Assembly (NCBI GenBank): GCA_036376135.1
Contig: DASVAW010000044.1
Location: 1 to 62,862 of the forward strand
Length of the DNA stretch: 62,862 nt
From: Candidatus Polarisedimenticolaceae bacterium
GTDB taxonomy: Bacteria; Acidobacteriota; Polarisedimenticolia; Polarisedimenticolales; DASRJG01
Direction of reading: 5' to 3'
Below the pieces are notes generated by a model, which saw nothing but the letters and a program-made list of their open reading frames with translations, did not search any database and had not been told where the DNA came from. Made by a program: the position numbers and the translations under genes. Shown one piece after another: positions 17,355 through 25,331 of this stretch; within the stretch, counting starts at the first letter, position 1; each line of letters begins with the position of its first letter.

Positions 17355-18215
17355 TCAGTAGAACAGCGCCTCGGTGCGCGAGAGCAACCAGCGCGCGCGC
17401 CGCTGGGCCACCAGGTTGGCCAGGCGCCACTCCGGGCGCCGATCCACGTCGACGGCGAGGGCCTTCGCGAGCAGCGCGTCGAACTCGCTCCGGTTCTGCT
17501 CGGGCACGCTCACGCTCTCGGCGAGCCCGACGAAGGCGGAGGCACGGTCGCCCCCCGAAAGCTCCGCGGCACGCGCGTAGGCGGCCCGGGCCCGCGCGCG
17601 CGAGCCGCCGGCGGCCTCGGAGCGTCCGGCGTCGAAGGCGGCCCGCAGCTCGAGGAGCGATCCCTCCCCCCAGTCCGGGTCGATCGCCTCCGCGCGGCGC
17701 AGCAGCTCCTCGACTTTCCCCTGGTCGGCCACGAGACCGAGATCGTCCTTGCCGTTCGCGATCGCGGCGCCCCACGCGGCCGCGGTCCAGTAGAGCAGCG
17801 GCACCGACTCCCGGCCTCCGCCCTCGAGCCCCCGCAGTCCGTACCCCCGCGCGCGCAGGAAGAGCTTCTTCGCGCGGACGCGCTGCGCGCGTGCGGCCTC
17901 GAGGTCGACGTCCTCGAGGGCGTCGGCGTCCTGCTGCACGAAGGCGTACGCGTACTGCGTGAACCCGCTCGCGGCGGCGAGCAGGAGCCCCGGGTGATCG
18001 GGGACCTCCGCGAGCAGCCCTTCGATCGTCTTCAGCGCGAACGGCACGGCGTCGCGGACGAGCTCGGGGTCGTCGTCGGAGGCGTAGGTCGTGCCCGAGC
18101 TCGCGAGCGCGTCGCCGAGCTTGCGGATCGCGAACGTGCGCACCGAGCACCCCGGCGCGACGAGTGTCGCGACCAGCGCCGCGGCGCACGCGACCTTCAG
18201 CGGATCACGCCGCAT
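17355..18215 (-). CDS. TatT-type TPR lipoprotein of a TRAP transporter (TPAT system)
   Basis: 286 residues. Lipobox VAPGC with C23 as the lipidated residue, after a hydrophobic run. All-helical remainder with features of the TatT family: QYAYAFVQQDAD, ARAQRVRAKKLFLRARGYGLRGLE, YWTAAAWGAAIANGKDD, and TPR-like helices to the end. TatT (Treponema Tp0956) associates as a trimer with the binding protein TatP and is thought to help hand over ligand. Start ATG at 18215 overlaps the sodC 3' end by 19 bp; the signal peptide argues for this start. Immediately followed by tatP. Confidence 0.88.
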   Translation of the reverse strand: MRRDPLKVACAAALVATLVAPGCSVRTFAIRKLGDALASSGTTYASDDDPELVRDAVPFALKTIEGLLAEVPDHPGLLLAAASGFTQYAYAFVQQDADALEDVDLEAARAQRVRAKKLFLRARGYGLRGLEGGGRESVPLLYWTAAAWGAAIANGKDDLGLVADQGKVEELLRRAEAIDPDWGEGSLLELRAAFDAGRSEAAGGSRARARAAYARAAELSGGDRASAFVGLAESVSVPEQNRSEFDALLAKALAVDVDRRPEWRLANLVAQRRARWLLSRTEALFY

Positions 18216-18712
18216 CCGATTCGCGCGCCGGCGGCTCCGGTGGGTTGCGTCGTGAAGTCGTCGACCTTCTCGTGGATCACGACGGACTTCCCGACGACGT
18301 TCGTCCCCGGATCGCCGCCGATCGTCCAGAGCGTCGTCTCGAACTCGAGCTCGGCCTCGCCCTGGGCGTTCGCGACGAGGTTGCCGATGTCGCCGTGGTG
18401 GAACTTCGACTCGTGCCCCCACTTCCCGTGGGGCGCCCCGGTGGGATTCCAGTGTCCGCCCGCCGTCGCGGCATCGGGGGCGGAGCAGTCTCCCTTCTCG
18501 TGGAGGTGGACGGCGTGCGGGCCCGGCGTGAGCCCCGTCACGCGGATCTTCATCTCCACCCCGCCGTCGTCGACCTTGAAATGGGCCTCTCCCTTCACCG
18601 CGCTGCCGCTTCGCGCCTCGATCGTCGCCTTGGCGTGCGGCGGCTTCTCCTTCGCGAGCGCCGCGGGCGAGGCGGCGAGCATCGCGGCGCAGAACAGGAC
18701 GGTCGTTCTCAT
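18197..18712 (-). CDS. sodC: Cu/Zn superoxide dismutase, periplasmic
   Basis: 171 residues with signal peptide 1-20. Copper ligands H69 and H71 (HAVHLHEKGDC), H87 (GGHWNP) and H147 (VVIHE); D108 in HHGDIGN completes the zinc site; C76 and C167 (IGCGVI) form the conserved disulfide. The enzyme dismutates superoxide outside the cytoplasm. Overlaps the hutU stop by 4 bp (ATGA) and the tatT start by 19 bp, so it is embedded in the urocanate hydratase/transporter operon, which is not a usual neighbourhood. Confidence 0.94.
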   Translation of the reverse strand: MRTTVLFCAAMLAASPAALAKEKPPHAKATIEARSGSAVKGEAHFKVDDGGVEMKIRVTGLTPGPHAVHLHEKGDCSAPDAATAGGHWNPTGAPHGKWGHESKFHHGDIGNLVANAQGEAELEFETTLWTIGGDPGTNVVGKSVVIHEKVDDFTTQPTGAAGARIGCGVIR

Positions 18713-20727
18713 CGGGAGCCTCCTTCGGCATCGATCGCGCGGCGGACCAGATCCGCGTCCGCGACGTGCGGCAGCGTGACCCTCAGGCGGGATTCGTTCT
18801 CCATCGCGCGGCGGATCGCGAAGCCGGCCCCCTCGTGGCGGGCCCAGGCGCGCCGTGCGATTCCGTTGTTCACGTCCCAGTGGAGCATCGCGCGGATCCG
18901 GCGGTCGGCGTCGTCGGTGCCGTCGATCACCATGCCGAAGCCGCCGTTGATCGCCTCGCCCCATCCGACCCCGCCGCCGTTGTGCAGGCTCACCCACGTG
19001 GCGCCGCGGAAGGCGTCGCCGAGGACGTTGTGGACCGCCATGTCGGCGGTGAGGCTCGAGCCGTCGCGCAGGTGCGAGGTCTCGCGGTAAGGGGAATCGG
19101 TCCCCGAGACGTCGTGGTGGTCCCGGCCGAGCACGATCGGCGCCTTCACCCGCCCGTCCCGGATCGCGCGGTTCATCGCGAGGGCGATCCGCGTCCTCCC
19201 CTCCGCGTCGGCGTAGAGGATGCGCGCCTGCGAGCCGACGACGAGGCGGTTGCGCTTCGCCTCGCGGATCCAGCGCAGGTTGTCGAGCATCTGCTCCCGG
19301 ATCTCTCCCGGGGCCTGGGCGGCCATCGCGGCGAGGACGTCGCCCGCGATCGCGTCGGTGGCGTCGAGGTCCGACGCCTCGCCGCTCGTGCATACCCAGC
19401 GGTAGGGGCCGAACCCGTAATCGAAGCAGATCGGCCCCATGATGTCCTCGACGTACGAGGGGTAACGGAAGGAGCCGTCCTCGCGCAGGACCGGCGCTCC
19501 GGCGCGCGAGGCCTCGAGCAGGAACGCGTTCCCGTAGTCCCAGAAGTACATGCCTCGCGCGGCGAGCACGTCGACCGCCTCGACGTGACGGCGCAGCGAC
19601 GCGTGCACGCGCTCGCGGAACCCCGCGGGATCGTCCTTCATCATGGCGTTCGACGCCTCGAACGAGAGCCCCGCCGGGTAATACCCGCCCCCGTAGGGGT
19701 TGTGCAGCGAGGTCTGGTCGGAGCCGAGCTCGACGGCGACGCCCGCCGCGGCGAGGCGTTCCCACAGGTCCACGACGTTCCCGAGGAATCCGATCGAGGC
19801 GGCCTCCTTCGCCCCGCGCGCGCGCTCGACCCGGGCGAGAAGGCGATCGAGGTCGGTCTCGACCTCCGAGACCCACCCCTGCTCGTGGCGCAGCTTCAGC
19901 GGCTTCGGGTTCACCTCGGCGACGACCCCGACCGCGCCGGCGATCACCGCCGCCTTCGCCTGCGCGCCGCTCATCCCGCCGAGGCCGGAGGTCACGAAGA
20001 CGCGCCCGGCGAGTCCCGCCTCGCCGGTGCCGAGGATCTTCCTCCCCGCGTTGAGCAGGGTGATCGTCGTCCCGTGCACGATCCCCTGCGGCCCGATGTA
20101 CATGAACGACCCGGCGGTCATCTGGCCGTACGAGGTCACCCCGAGCGCGGCGAGGCGCTCGTAGTCGTCCGGGGTCGAGTGGTTCGGGATCACCATCCCG
20201 CACGTGACCACGACCCTGGGCGCCTCGGGACTCGAGGGAAACAGGCCGAGCGGATGGCCGGAGTAGAGGACGAGCGTCTGCTCGTCGGTCATCTCCGAGA
20301 GGTACTTCATCACGAGCCGGTACTGCGCCCAGTTCTGGAAGACCGTCCCGTTCCCACCGTAGGTCACGAGCTCGTGGGGGTGCTGCGCGACGGCGGGGTC
20401 GAGGTTGTTCTGGATCATCAGCATGATCGCCGCCGCCTTCCGCGAGCGCGCGGGGTAGGCGTCGATCGGGTGCGCCTTCATCGGATAGGAGGTCGGCCGG
20501 TACCGGTACATGTAGATCCGGCCCCGGTCGGCGAGCTCGCCCGCGAACTCGGGGGCCAGCGCCTCGTGCAGGTGCGGGGGGAAGTAGCGCAGGGCGTTGC
20601 GCAGCGCGAGCTCGCGTTCGGCCGCCGTGAGGACCTGGCGGCGGGCGGGGGCGTGATTGACCTCCGGGTCCCAGGCGGGCATCGGAGGGAGCGTGTCCGG
20701 AATCCCTTCGGCGATCCGATCCAGCAT
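18709..20727 (-). CDS. hutU: urocanate hydratase
   Basis: 672 residues from the ATG at 20727, which has GAGGAACCTCC upstream; longer in-frame starts to 20787 lack a site. This is the long form of the enzyme that hydrates urocanate to imidazolone propionate with tightly bound NAD+. Diagnostic stretches: YGGNGTVFQNWAQYRLVMKYL, MTAGSFMYIGPQGIVHGT, TSGLGGMSGAQAKAA, ELGSDQTSLHNPYGGGYYP and SLHNGGGVGWGEAINGGFG. No hutH, hutI or hutG is present in the window. First gene of the operon that continues with sodC and the TPAT transporter; divergent from hemN. Confidence 0.95.
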   Translation of the reverse strand: MLDRIAEGIPDTLPPMPAWDPEVNHAPARRQVLTAAERELALRNALRYFPPHLHEALAPEFAGELADRGRIYMYRYRPTSYPMKAHPIDAYPARSRKAAAIMLMIQNNLDPAVAQHPHELVTYGGNGTVFQNWAQYRLVMKYLSEMTDEQTLVLYSGHPLGLFPSSPEAPRVVVTCGMVIPNHSTPDDYERLAALGVTSYGQMTAGSFMYIGPQGIVHGTTITLLNAGRKILGTGEAGLAGRVFVTSGLGGMSGAQAKAAVIAGAVGVVAEVNPKPLKLRHEQGWVSEVETDLDRLLARVERARGAKEAASIGFLGNVVDLWERLAAAGVAVELGSDQTSLHNPYGGGYYPAGLSFEASNAMMKDDPAGFRERVHASLRRHVEAVDVLAARGMYFWDYGNAFLLEASRAGAPVLREDGSFRYPSYVEDIMGPICFDYGFGPYRWVCTSGEASDLDATDAIAGDVLAAMAAQAPGEIREQMLDNLRWIREAKRNRLVVGSQARILYADAEGRTRIALAMNRAIRDGRVKAPIVLGRDHHDVSGTDSPYRETSHLRDGSSLTADMAVHNVLGDAFRGATWVSLHNGGGVGWGEAINGGFGMVIDGTDDADRRIRAMLHWDVNNGIARRAWARHEGAGFAIRRAMENESRLRVTLPHVADADLVRRAIDAEGGSR

Positions 20728-20748
20728 GGAGGTTCCTCGACGCCGCGT

Positions 20749-20754
20749 ATCGTA
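20749..20754 (-). promoter_or_regulatory. candidate -10 of the hutU operon
   Basis: TACGAT on the minus strand, placing the transcript start near 20742, 15 bases before the hutU ATG. The FNR-like box would then cover the -35 region (centre near -38.5). Confidence 0.4.
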
Positions 20755-20773
20755 GCTTAACGCAAGCTTTCGG

Positions 20774-20787
20774 TTGATCTTCGTCAA
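20774..20787. promoter_or_regulatory. FNR-type box between hutU and hemN
   Basis: TTGATCTTCGTCAA matches the FNR consensus TTGAT-N4-ATCAA at nine of ten defined positions. Its centre (20780.5) lies about 41 bp upstream of a start site predicted from the -10-like TACCTT at 20809-20814, the classical class II activator position for hemN. It also overlaps the -35 region of the divergent hutU promoter. Confidence 0.6.
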
Positions 20788-20834
20788 CTCCCGGGGCGCG
20801 GTTGCTGGTACCTTGAGCCGTCGAGGGCCCCTCG

Positions 20835-22226
20835 ATGAGCCAGACGCCCCGGATCACGCTCGACATCCTCCGGAAATACGACCGCCCCGGACCCCGATAC
20901 ACCTCCTACCCGACCGCGGTCGAGTTCCACGAGGGGTTCGACGCGCCGGCCTACCTCGAGCGCCTCGCCGGGGCGAACCGCCAGAACGCACCCCTTTCCC
21001 TGTACGCGCACCTTCCGTTCTGCGAGCACCGGTGCGCCTTCTGCGGCTGCCACGTGGTGATCACGAAGGAGCGGGCGGTCGTCGACAAGTATCTCGAGCG
21101 CCTCCACCGCGAGATCGACATGCTCGCGGAGCACCTCCCGGACCGACGCAGGGTCACCCAGCACCACTGGGGCGGCGGCACCCCGACCCACCTCGAGCCC
21201 GACCAGATCGAGGCCCTCTACCGGAAGATCACCGGCCACTTCGAGCTCGACCCCACGGGGGAGATCGCGATCGAGGCCGACCCGCGCGTCACCACGCGCG
21301 CGCAGATCGACCTTCTCCGCGCGATCGGCTTCAACCGCGTCTCCATGGGCGTGCAGGACTTCGACCCCGAGGTCCAGGTCGCCATCGACCGGAATCAGTC
21401 CGAGGCGCAGTCGCGCGAGCTCTACGACTACTGCCGCTCGAAGGACTTCCACTCGATCAACATCGACCTGATCTACGGCCTGCCGAAACAGACGATCGAG
21501 CACTTCTCCGACACCATCCGCTCGGTCATCCGGATGCGCCCCGACCGCGTGGCGCTCTACTCCTTCGCGCACATCCCCTGGAAGAGCGCGCAGCAGAAGT
21601 GGATCGACCCGAGCGATCTTCCCGCCCCCGAGCTGAAGCTCGCCCTGTTCGTCGCGGCGCGCGACCTTTTCCTCGACGCCGGCTACGCCGAGATCGGCAT
21701 GGACCACTTCGCGGTCCCCGAGGACGAGCTCGCGACCGCCCGGCGCGACCGCCGCCTCCACCGGAACTTCATGGGGTACACGGTCAAGATGGGCACGGAC
21801 ATGCTGGCGGTCGGCGTCTCCGGGATCGGCGACGTGCAGGGGGCCTTCGCGCAGAATGAGAAGAAGCTCTCGAGCTACTACGCCGCCCTGGACGCCGGGA
21901 AGTTCCCGATCGAGCGCGGATACGCTCTCGACGCGGACGACCTCCTCCGTCGCGAGTTCATCACCCGCCTGATGTGCAACCTCTGGGTGGACGTGCGCGA
22001 GATCGAACGCGAGTTCGGGATCTCGTTCGCGGAGTATTTCGCCGCCGAGCTCGCGGAGCTCAACCGCCCGGACGGCCCGGTGGAGCACGGCTTCGTCGAG
22101 ATCGCGCCCGACCACGTCGAGGTCCTGGGCCTCGGGCGCTTCTTCGTCCGGAACATCGCGATGACCTTCGACCGTTACCTGAAATCGAAGCTCGGCGAAA
22201 AGCCGATGTTCTCCCGAACGGTGTAG
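20835..22226 (+). CDS. hemN: oxygen-independent coproporphyrinogen III dehydrogenase
   Basis: 463 residues, the length of true HemN. Radical SAM motif CEHRCAFCGC (C63, C67, C70; extra C72), followed by WGGGTPTHL and EADPR (SAM binding), GVQDFDPEVQVAIDRNQ and INIDLIYGLPKQT. The N-terminal KYDRPGPRYTSYPTA that HemN proteins use and HemW proteins lack is present. It oxidatively decarboxylates coproporphyrinogen III without oxygen in heme synthesis. Preceded by an FNR-like box and followed directly by an intrinsic terminator. Confidence 0.95.
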   Translation: MSQTPRITLDILRKYDRPGPRYTSYPTAVEFHEGFDAPAYLERLAGANRQNAPLSLYAHLPFCEHRCAFCGCHVVITKERAVVDKYLERLHREIDMLAEHLPDRRRVTQHHWGGGTPTHLEPDQIEALYRKITGHFELDPTGEIAIEADPRVTTRAQIDLLRAIGFNRVSMGVQDFDPEVQVAIDRNQSEAQSRELYDYCRSKDFHSINIDLIYGLPKQTIEHFSDTIRSVIRMRPDRVALYSFAHIPWKSAQQKWIDPSDLPAPELKLALFVAARDLFLDAGYAEIGMDHFAVPEDELATARRDRRLHRNFMGYTVKMGTDMLAVGVSGIGDVQGAFAQNEKKLSSYYAALDAGKFPIERGYALDADDLLRREFITRLMCNLWVDVREIEREFGISFAEYFAAELAELNRPDGPVEHGFVEIAPDHVEVLGLGRFFVRNIAMTFDRYLKSKLGEKPMFSRTV

Positions 22227-22249
22227 AAAAGGGGTCAGGCCCCTTTTTC
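22227..22249. terminator. bidirectional intrinsic terminator between hemN and the M16 operon
   Basis: AAAAGGGG/CCCCTTTT stem with loop TCAGG and a TTTTTCTTCT tail on the plus strand, starting at the base after the hemN stop codon. Read on the minus strand it also gives a G/C stem followed by TTTT, just past the M16 peptidase stop at 22253, so it can serve both convergent transcripts. Confidence 0.85.
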
Positions 22250-22252
22250 TTC

Positions 22253-23494
22253 TCAATTCGAGGGGACGATCCGCACCAGCCCCCAGTCCTTCGGGTCGTA
22301 GAAGCGCCGGACGAAGCGCTGGATCTCTTCCAGAGGGATCGACGCCGCGCGCTGCGCCCTCGCGTCGAAAAACCCCACGGGCAACCCCAGGGTCCGCTCG
22401 TTCATCCACGTGGTGAGCACCTGCTCGGGGGACTGCTTCGCGAATGCGCGCCGCCCGAGGAGGTACCCCGCGGCCGCCGCGCGCTCCTCCTCGCTGATCC
22501 CCTGCTCGTGAAGCCGCTTCACCACCTCGCGCAGGTGAGCCTCGGTCGCCTCGGCGTTCCCGGCGCGCGTGAAGGTCTTCGCGACGACCCACCCTGCGAC
22601 GGCTCCGGTCGAGTCTTCCGTCCACGCCCCGTAGGTGTCGCCGCGCTGGTGGCGCAGCGCCACCGACAGCCGCGAGTAGAAATGCCCGCCGAGGACGTGG
22701 TCGGCGATCTGGAACGCCGCGTCGTCGGGGTCGGTCCACGCGGGCGCGGCGCGCCCGTAGCCGAAATAGACCTGGGTGAGCTTGCGGACGGGGATGCTCG
22801 CCACCTCCGGCCCGGGCGCGCGCATCGGCCGGTATTCGGGATGCATCCCGGAAGGCGCCTCGCCGACGTCCGGCAACCCCAGCCGGCCGAACTGCAGCTC
22901 GGCCTCCTCGCGAGAGAGCGCCCCCGCGAAACCGACGATCCGCCCCGGGAGCCTCAGCGCGGCGTCGCGGGCGGCGACGAGGCGCCCGGCGTCGGCCGAG
23001 GGCGTCAACGGGTCGTCCCACTCGGCCCGCCGCGGATCGCCGGGCTCGTAGAGCCGCTTCGCGAGCTCGAGGCCGATGCGGAAATCGGTCGTGCGCTCGA
23101 CGGCCTCGCGCTCGAACCGGAAGGCGCGCCGACGCGTCTTCAACTCCTCCTCGTCGAGGGCGCGATTCGACAACACGTCCCGCAGCAGGGCGACGGCGTC
23201 GTCGAGGTCGTCCCGCAGGAACGTCGCGCGCAGGGTCGCGCTCCTCGGACCGACGCCGAGCGAAAGGTCCACCGCCAGCGCGTCGGCGCGGGCGCGCAGC
23301 GCCCCCTCGGGGTCGCGGGACTGGCTCGTCCAGGCCGTCTCGAGGTCGCGCTCGCGCGCCCAGGGGAGGTGCGTCCCCGCCGGAACCTGCACGACGAGCG
23401 TGACGATCGGGGCGCGCCGGTCCTCGAGGAACGCGACGGTCGTCCCAGGACCGACTCCCCAGGAGGAGACGGCGAGCAGCAGCGGCGCGAGCAT
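22253..23494 (-). CDS. M16 family peptidase, catalytically inactive partner subunit
   Basis: 413 residues with a short N-terminal signal (MLAPLLLAVSSWGVG). The M16 fold is recognisable (NRALDEEELKTRRRAF..., VYFGYGRAAPAW, HVLGGHFYSRLSVALRHQRGDTYGAW), but the HxxEH zinc motif is absent: the equivalent place reads VPAGTHLPWARERDLETAW. The R/Y pair in LRHQRGDTYG, which helps bind substrate in the non-catalytic half of M16B heterodimers, is kept. Overlaps the active partner by one base (TGATG). Together they would form a heterodimeric envelope protease. Confidence 0.86.
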   Translation of the reverse strand: MLAPLLLAVSSWGVGPGTTVAFLEDRRAPIVTLVVQVPAGTHLPWARERDLETAWTSQSRDPEGALRARADALAVDLSLGVGPRSATLRATFLRDDLDDAVALLRDVLSNRALDEEELKTRRRAFRFEREAVERTTDFRIGLELAKRLYEPGDPRRAEWDDPLTPSADAGRLVAARDAALRLPGRIVGFAGALSREEAELQFGRLGLPDVGEAPSGMHPEYRPMRAPGPEVASIPVRKLTQVYFGYGRAAPAWTDPDDAAFQIADHVLGGHFYSRLSVALRHQRGDTYGAWTEDSTGAVAGWVVAKTFTRAGNAEATEAHLREVVKRLHEQGISEEERAAAAGYLLGRRAFAKQSPEQVLTTWMNERTLGLPVGFFDARAQRAASIPLEEIQRFVRRFYDPKDWGLVRIVPSN

Positions 23495-24819
23495 CAGCGC
23501 ACCACCGGGTAGAGCCAGCCGAACAGGCGGACCCACAACGGCACGCGCTCGGGCCTCGCGTAGAGACGGATCGGCTCCTTCCCGCCCACGTACCTCCGGA
23601 ACGCCGCCGCGACGTCCTCGCGCGTGACGGCGGCGAGGCGGGCGTCCTCGTCCAGGGCGAGGGCGGCGTCGCCGAGCCACCAGCGCGCGCGCCCGATCGC
23701 ATCGGCCCGCTCGTCGACGAAGTAGGAACGGCGCAGCCGGTCGCGGCGAAGCGAGCGCTTCGCGGCGTCCACCGATGCGTCGGTCAGCCAGTCGAGCGAG
23801 GCGAGCGTCGCTCGGGCGCGGTCGAGATCGCGGAACGCGGTCTTCTCCCGGCGGTACGGGAGGTTCGCCCCGTAGAAGACGACCGCGCCCCCGCGCCTCA
23901 GGCGGAGGGACTCCGTGCCCCCTTCCAACGCCCGCTTTCCGTCGACCACGAGCGTCTCGCGGAACCGGTCGACGGCCCCCCCGTCGAGCAGCTGCAGCAT
24001 CACGTCGATCGCCGGCCCGTCGGGGCTCCCCGCCGGGGGCAACACGAACCCCGCGATCGCGACCTCGACCGGGGGGATGTCCTCCTTCACCGCGACCTTC
24101 GCGGGGAACGTCCATCCGTCGAGCGCAGGGACCTCCGGGACGGGAACGGCCCCCGCCGGGATCGTTCCGAACCTCGCCTTCACCTCGGCGAGCGTCGCTT
24201 CCGGATCCACCGGGCCGACGATCACCAGGTGCGCGCGGTCGGCGCGGTAGTGACGGTCGCGGAACTCCCGCGCGCGCTCGACCGTCGCCGCGGCGACCTC
24301 GTCCTTGTTCCCGCTGGCGTCGTAGGCGTACGGGTGGCCGCCGAGCAGCTGCCGCTGCGCCGCGACGAACGCCCGGGCGAGGGGGTCGTTCTCCGTGCGC
24401 ATCCGCAGCTCCTCGAGCACGATCCGCTTCTCGTTCTCGAGGTTGGCCGGGGTCACGTCGAGCGAGCGGAACCGGTCGGCCTCCATTTCGAGCACCGCGT
24501 CGAACGCTCCGGGGGCGATCGTCGAAACGTAGACCGTCTCGTCCGGAGTCGTCATCGCGTTCTGGTACCCGCCGTGGCGGTGATGGAGCGCCGCGTAGTC
24601 CTCCCGGGGATGCGCCGCCGTCCCGCCGAACATCAGGTGCTCGAACAGGTGCGCGAGCCCGCGCTCCCCCTCGCGCTCGTCGGCGGCTCCGGCGTGGATC
24701 CACACCTGGGTGGCGACGACGGGAGCCTCGGGGTCGCGGAGGATCGACACCTCGAGGCCGTTCTCCAGGCGCGCCTGCACGAGGGCGGCGGCGAGCAGGC
24801 ATCCGGCGGGGAACCCCAT
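23494..24819 (-). CDS. M16 family zinc peptidase, catalytic subunit
   Basis: 441 residues. Inverted zinc motif HLFEH (H57, E60, H61) with distal Glu E137 in RIVLEELRM at the expected spacing of 76, so it is the active half of the pair. N-terminal hydrophobic start (residues 4-14) probably directs export. The C-terminus (VPLWVRLFGWLYPVV) is strongly hydrophobic and may anchor it to the membrane. Partner of the following inactive gene. Confidence 0.9.
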   Translation of the reverse strand: MGFPAGCLLAAALVQARLENGLEVSILRDPEAPVVATQVWIHAGAADEREGERGLAHLFEHLMFGGTAAHPREDYAALHHRHGGYQNAMTTPDETVYVSTIAPGAFDAVLEMEADRFRSLDVTPANLENEKRIVLEELRMRTENDPLARAFVAAQRQLLGGHPYAYDASGNKDEVAAATVERAREFRDRHYRADRAHLVIVGPVDPEATLAEVKARFGTIPAGAVPVPEVPALDGWTFPAKVAVKEDIPPVEVAIAGFVLPPAGSPDGPAIDVMLQLLDGGAVDRFRETLVVDGKRALEGGTESLRLRRGGAVVFYGANLPYRREKTAFRDLDRARATLASLDWLTDASVDAAKRSLRRDRLRRSYFVDERADAIGRARWWLGDAALALDEDARLAAVTREDVAAAFRRYVGGKEPIRLYARPERVPLWVRLFGWLYPVVR

Positions 24820-24857
24820 GGGCGCAAGGCTACCAGAGCGGTATTCTCGTGTCGGGC

Positions 24858-25331
24858 ATGGTCACGACCTATCGCTGCTCCACCGAGGGGATCCTCGCCT
24901 CGCGCCGTTTCGCGTGCGGCGTCGGAGGTCTGCTCGGCGGGACCGTCGCCCTCGCGTGGGGGGAGATCGCGACCTCGCCCGCGTCGATGGGGGCGGGAGC
25001 GCTGCTCCTGCTGGCGGGGGGCGTCTCGCTGTGGCTCGCGATCGCCACCCGCTACGTGATCTCCCCGTTCGACCTCGTCGTGCGGTTCGGCCCGCTGAAG
25101 CGCCGCATCCCCCTCGAGTGCATCGAGGGGGCGATTCCCGCCCGGCGCCGCGTCGTCGGTCCCCGAGGCGAGATCGAGGTCCTCTCGGTCGCCTACCGGC
25201 TCGCGGGCCGCCCGCGGATGGCCCACCTCGTCCCCGAGGAGCGCGACCGGTTTCTCCGGGAGCTCGCGGCGAAGGCGCCGTTCCTCGAGCTGCGGGGCGA
25301 GTCGCTCGTGCGCGTGCCGACCCTCGGCTAG
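24858..25331 (+). CDS. small membrane protein with PH-like domain
   Basis: 157 residues. Two hydrophobic segments (about 20-38 and 44-62), then a bacterial PH-like beta domain (TRYVISPFDLVVRFGPLKRRIPLECIEGAIPARR). No function known. TATTCT at 24842-24847 would give an mRNA starting about 4 bases before the ATG; a GTG at 24849 is the other start. Its TAG stop shares bases with the opposing gene's TAG in a CTAG palindrome. Confidence 0.7.
   Translation: MVTTYRCSTEGILASRRFACGVGGLLGGTVALAWGEIATSPASMGAGALLLLAGGVSLWLAIATRYVISPFDLVVRFGPLKRRIPLECIEGAIPARRRVVGPRGEIEVLSVAYRLAGRPRMAHLVPEERDRFLRELAAKAPFLELRGESLVRVPTLG

Noticed and set aside
22227-22249. Mobile repeat based on the GGGGTCAGGCCCC core
   Set aside because: Only one copy is present in the window and it behaves as an ordinary terminator; a genome-wide count would be needed to call it a repeat family.
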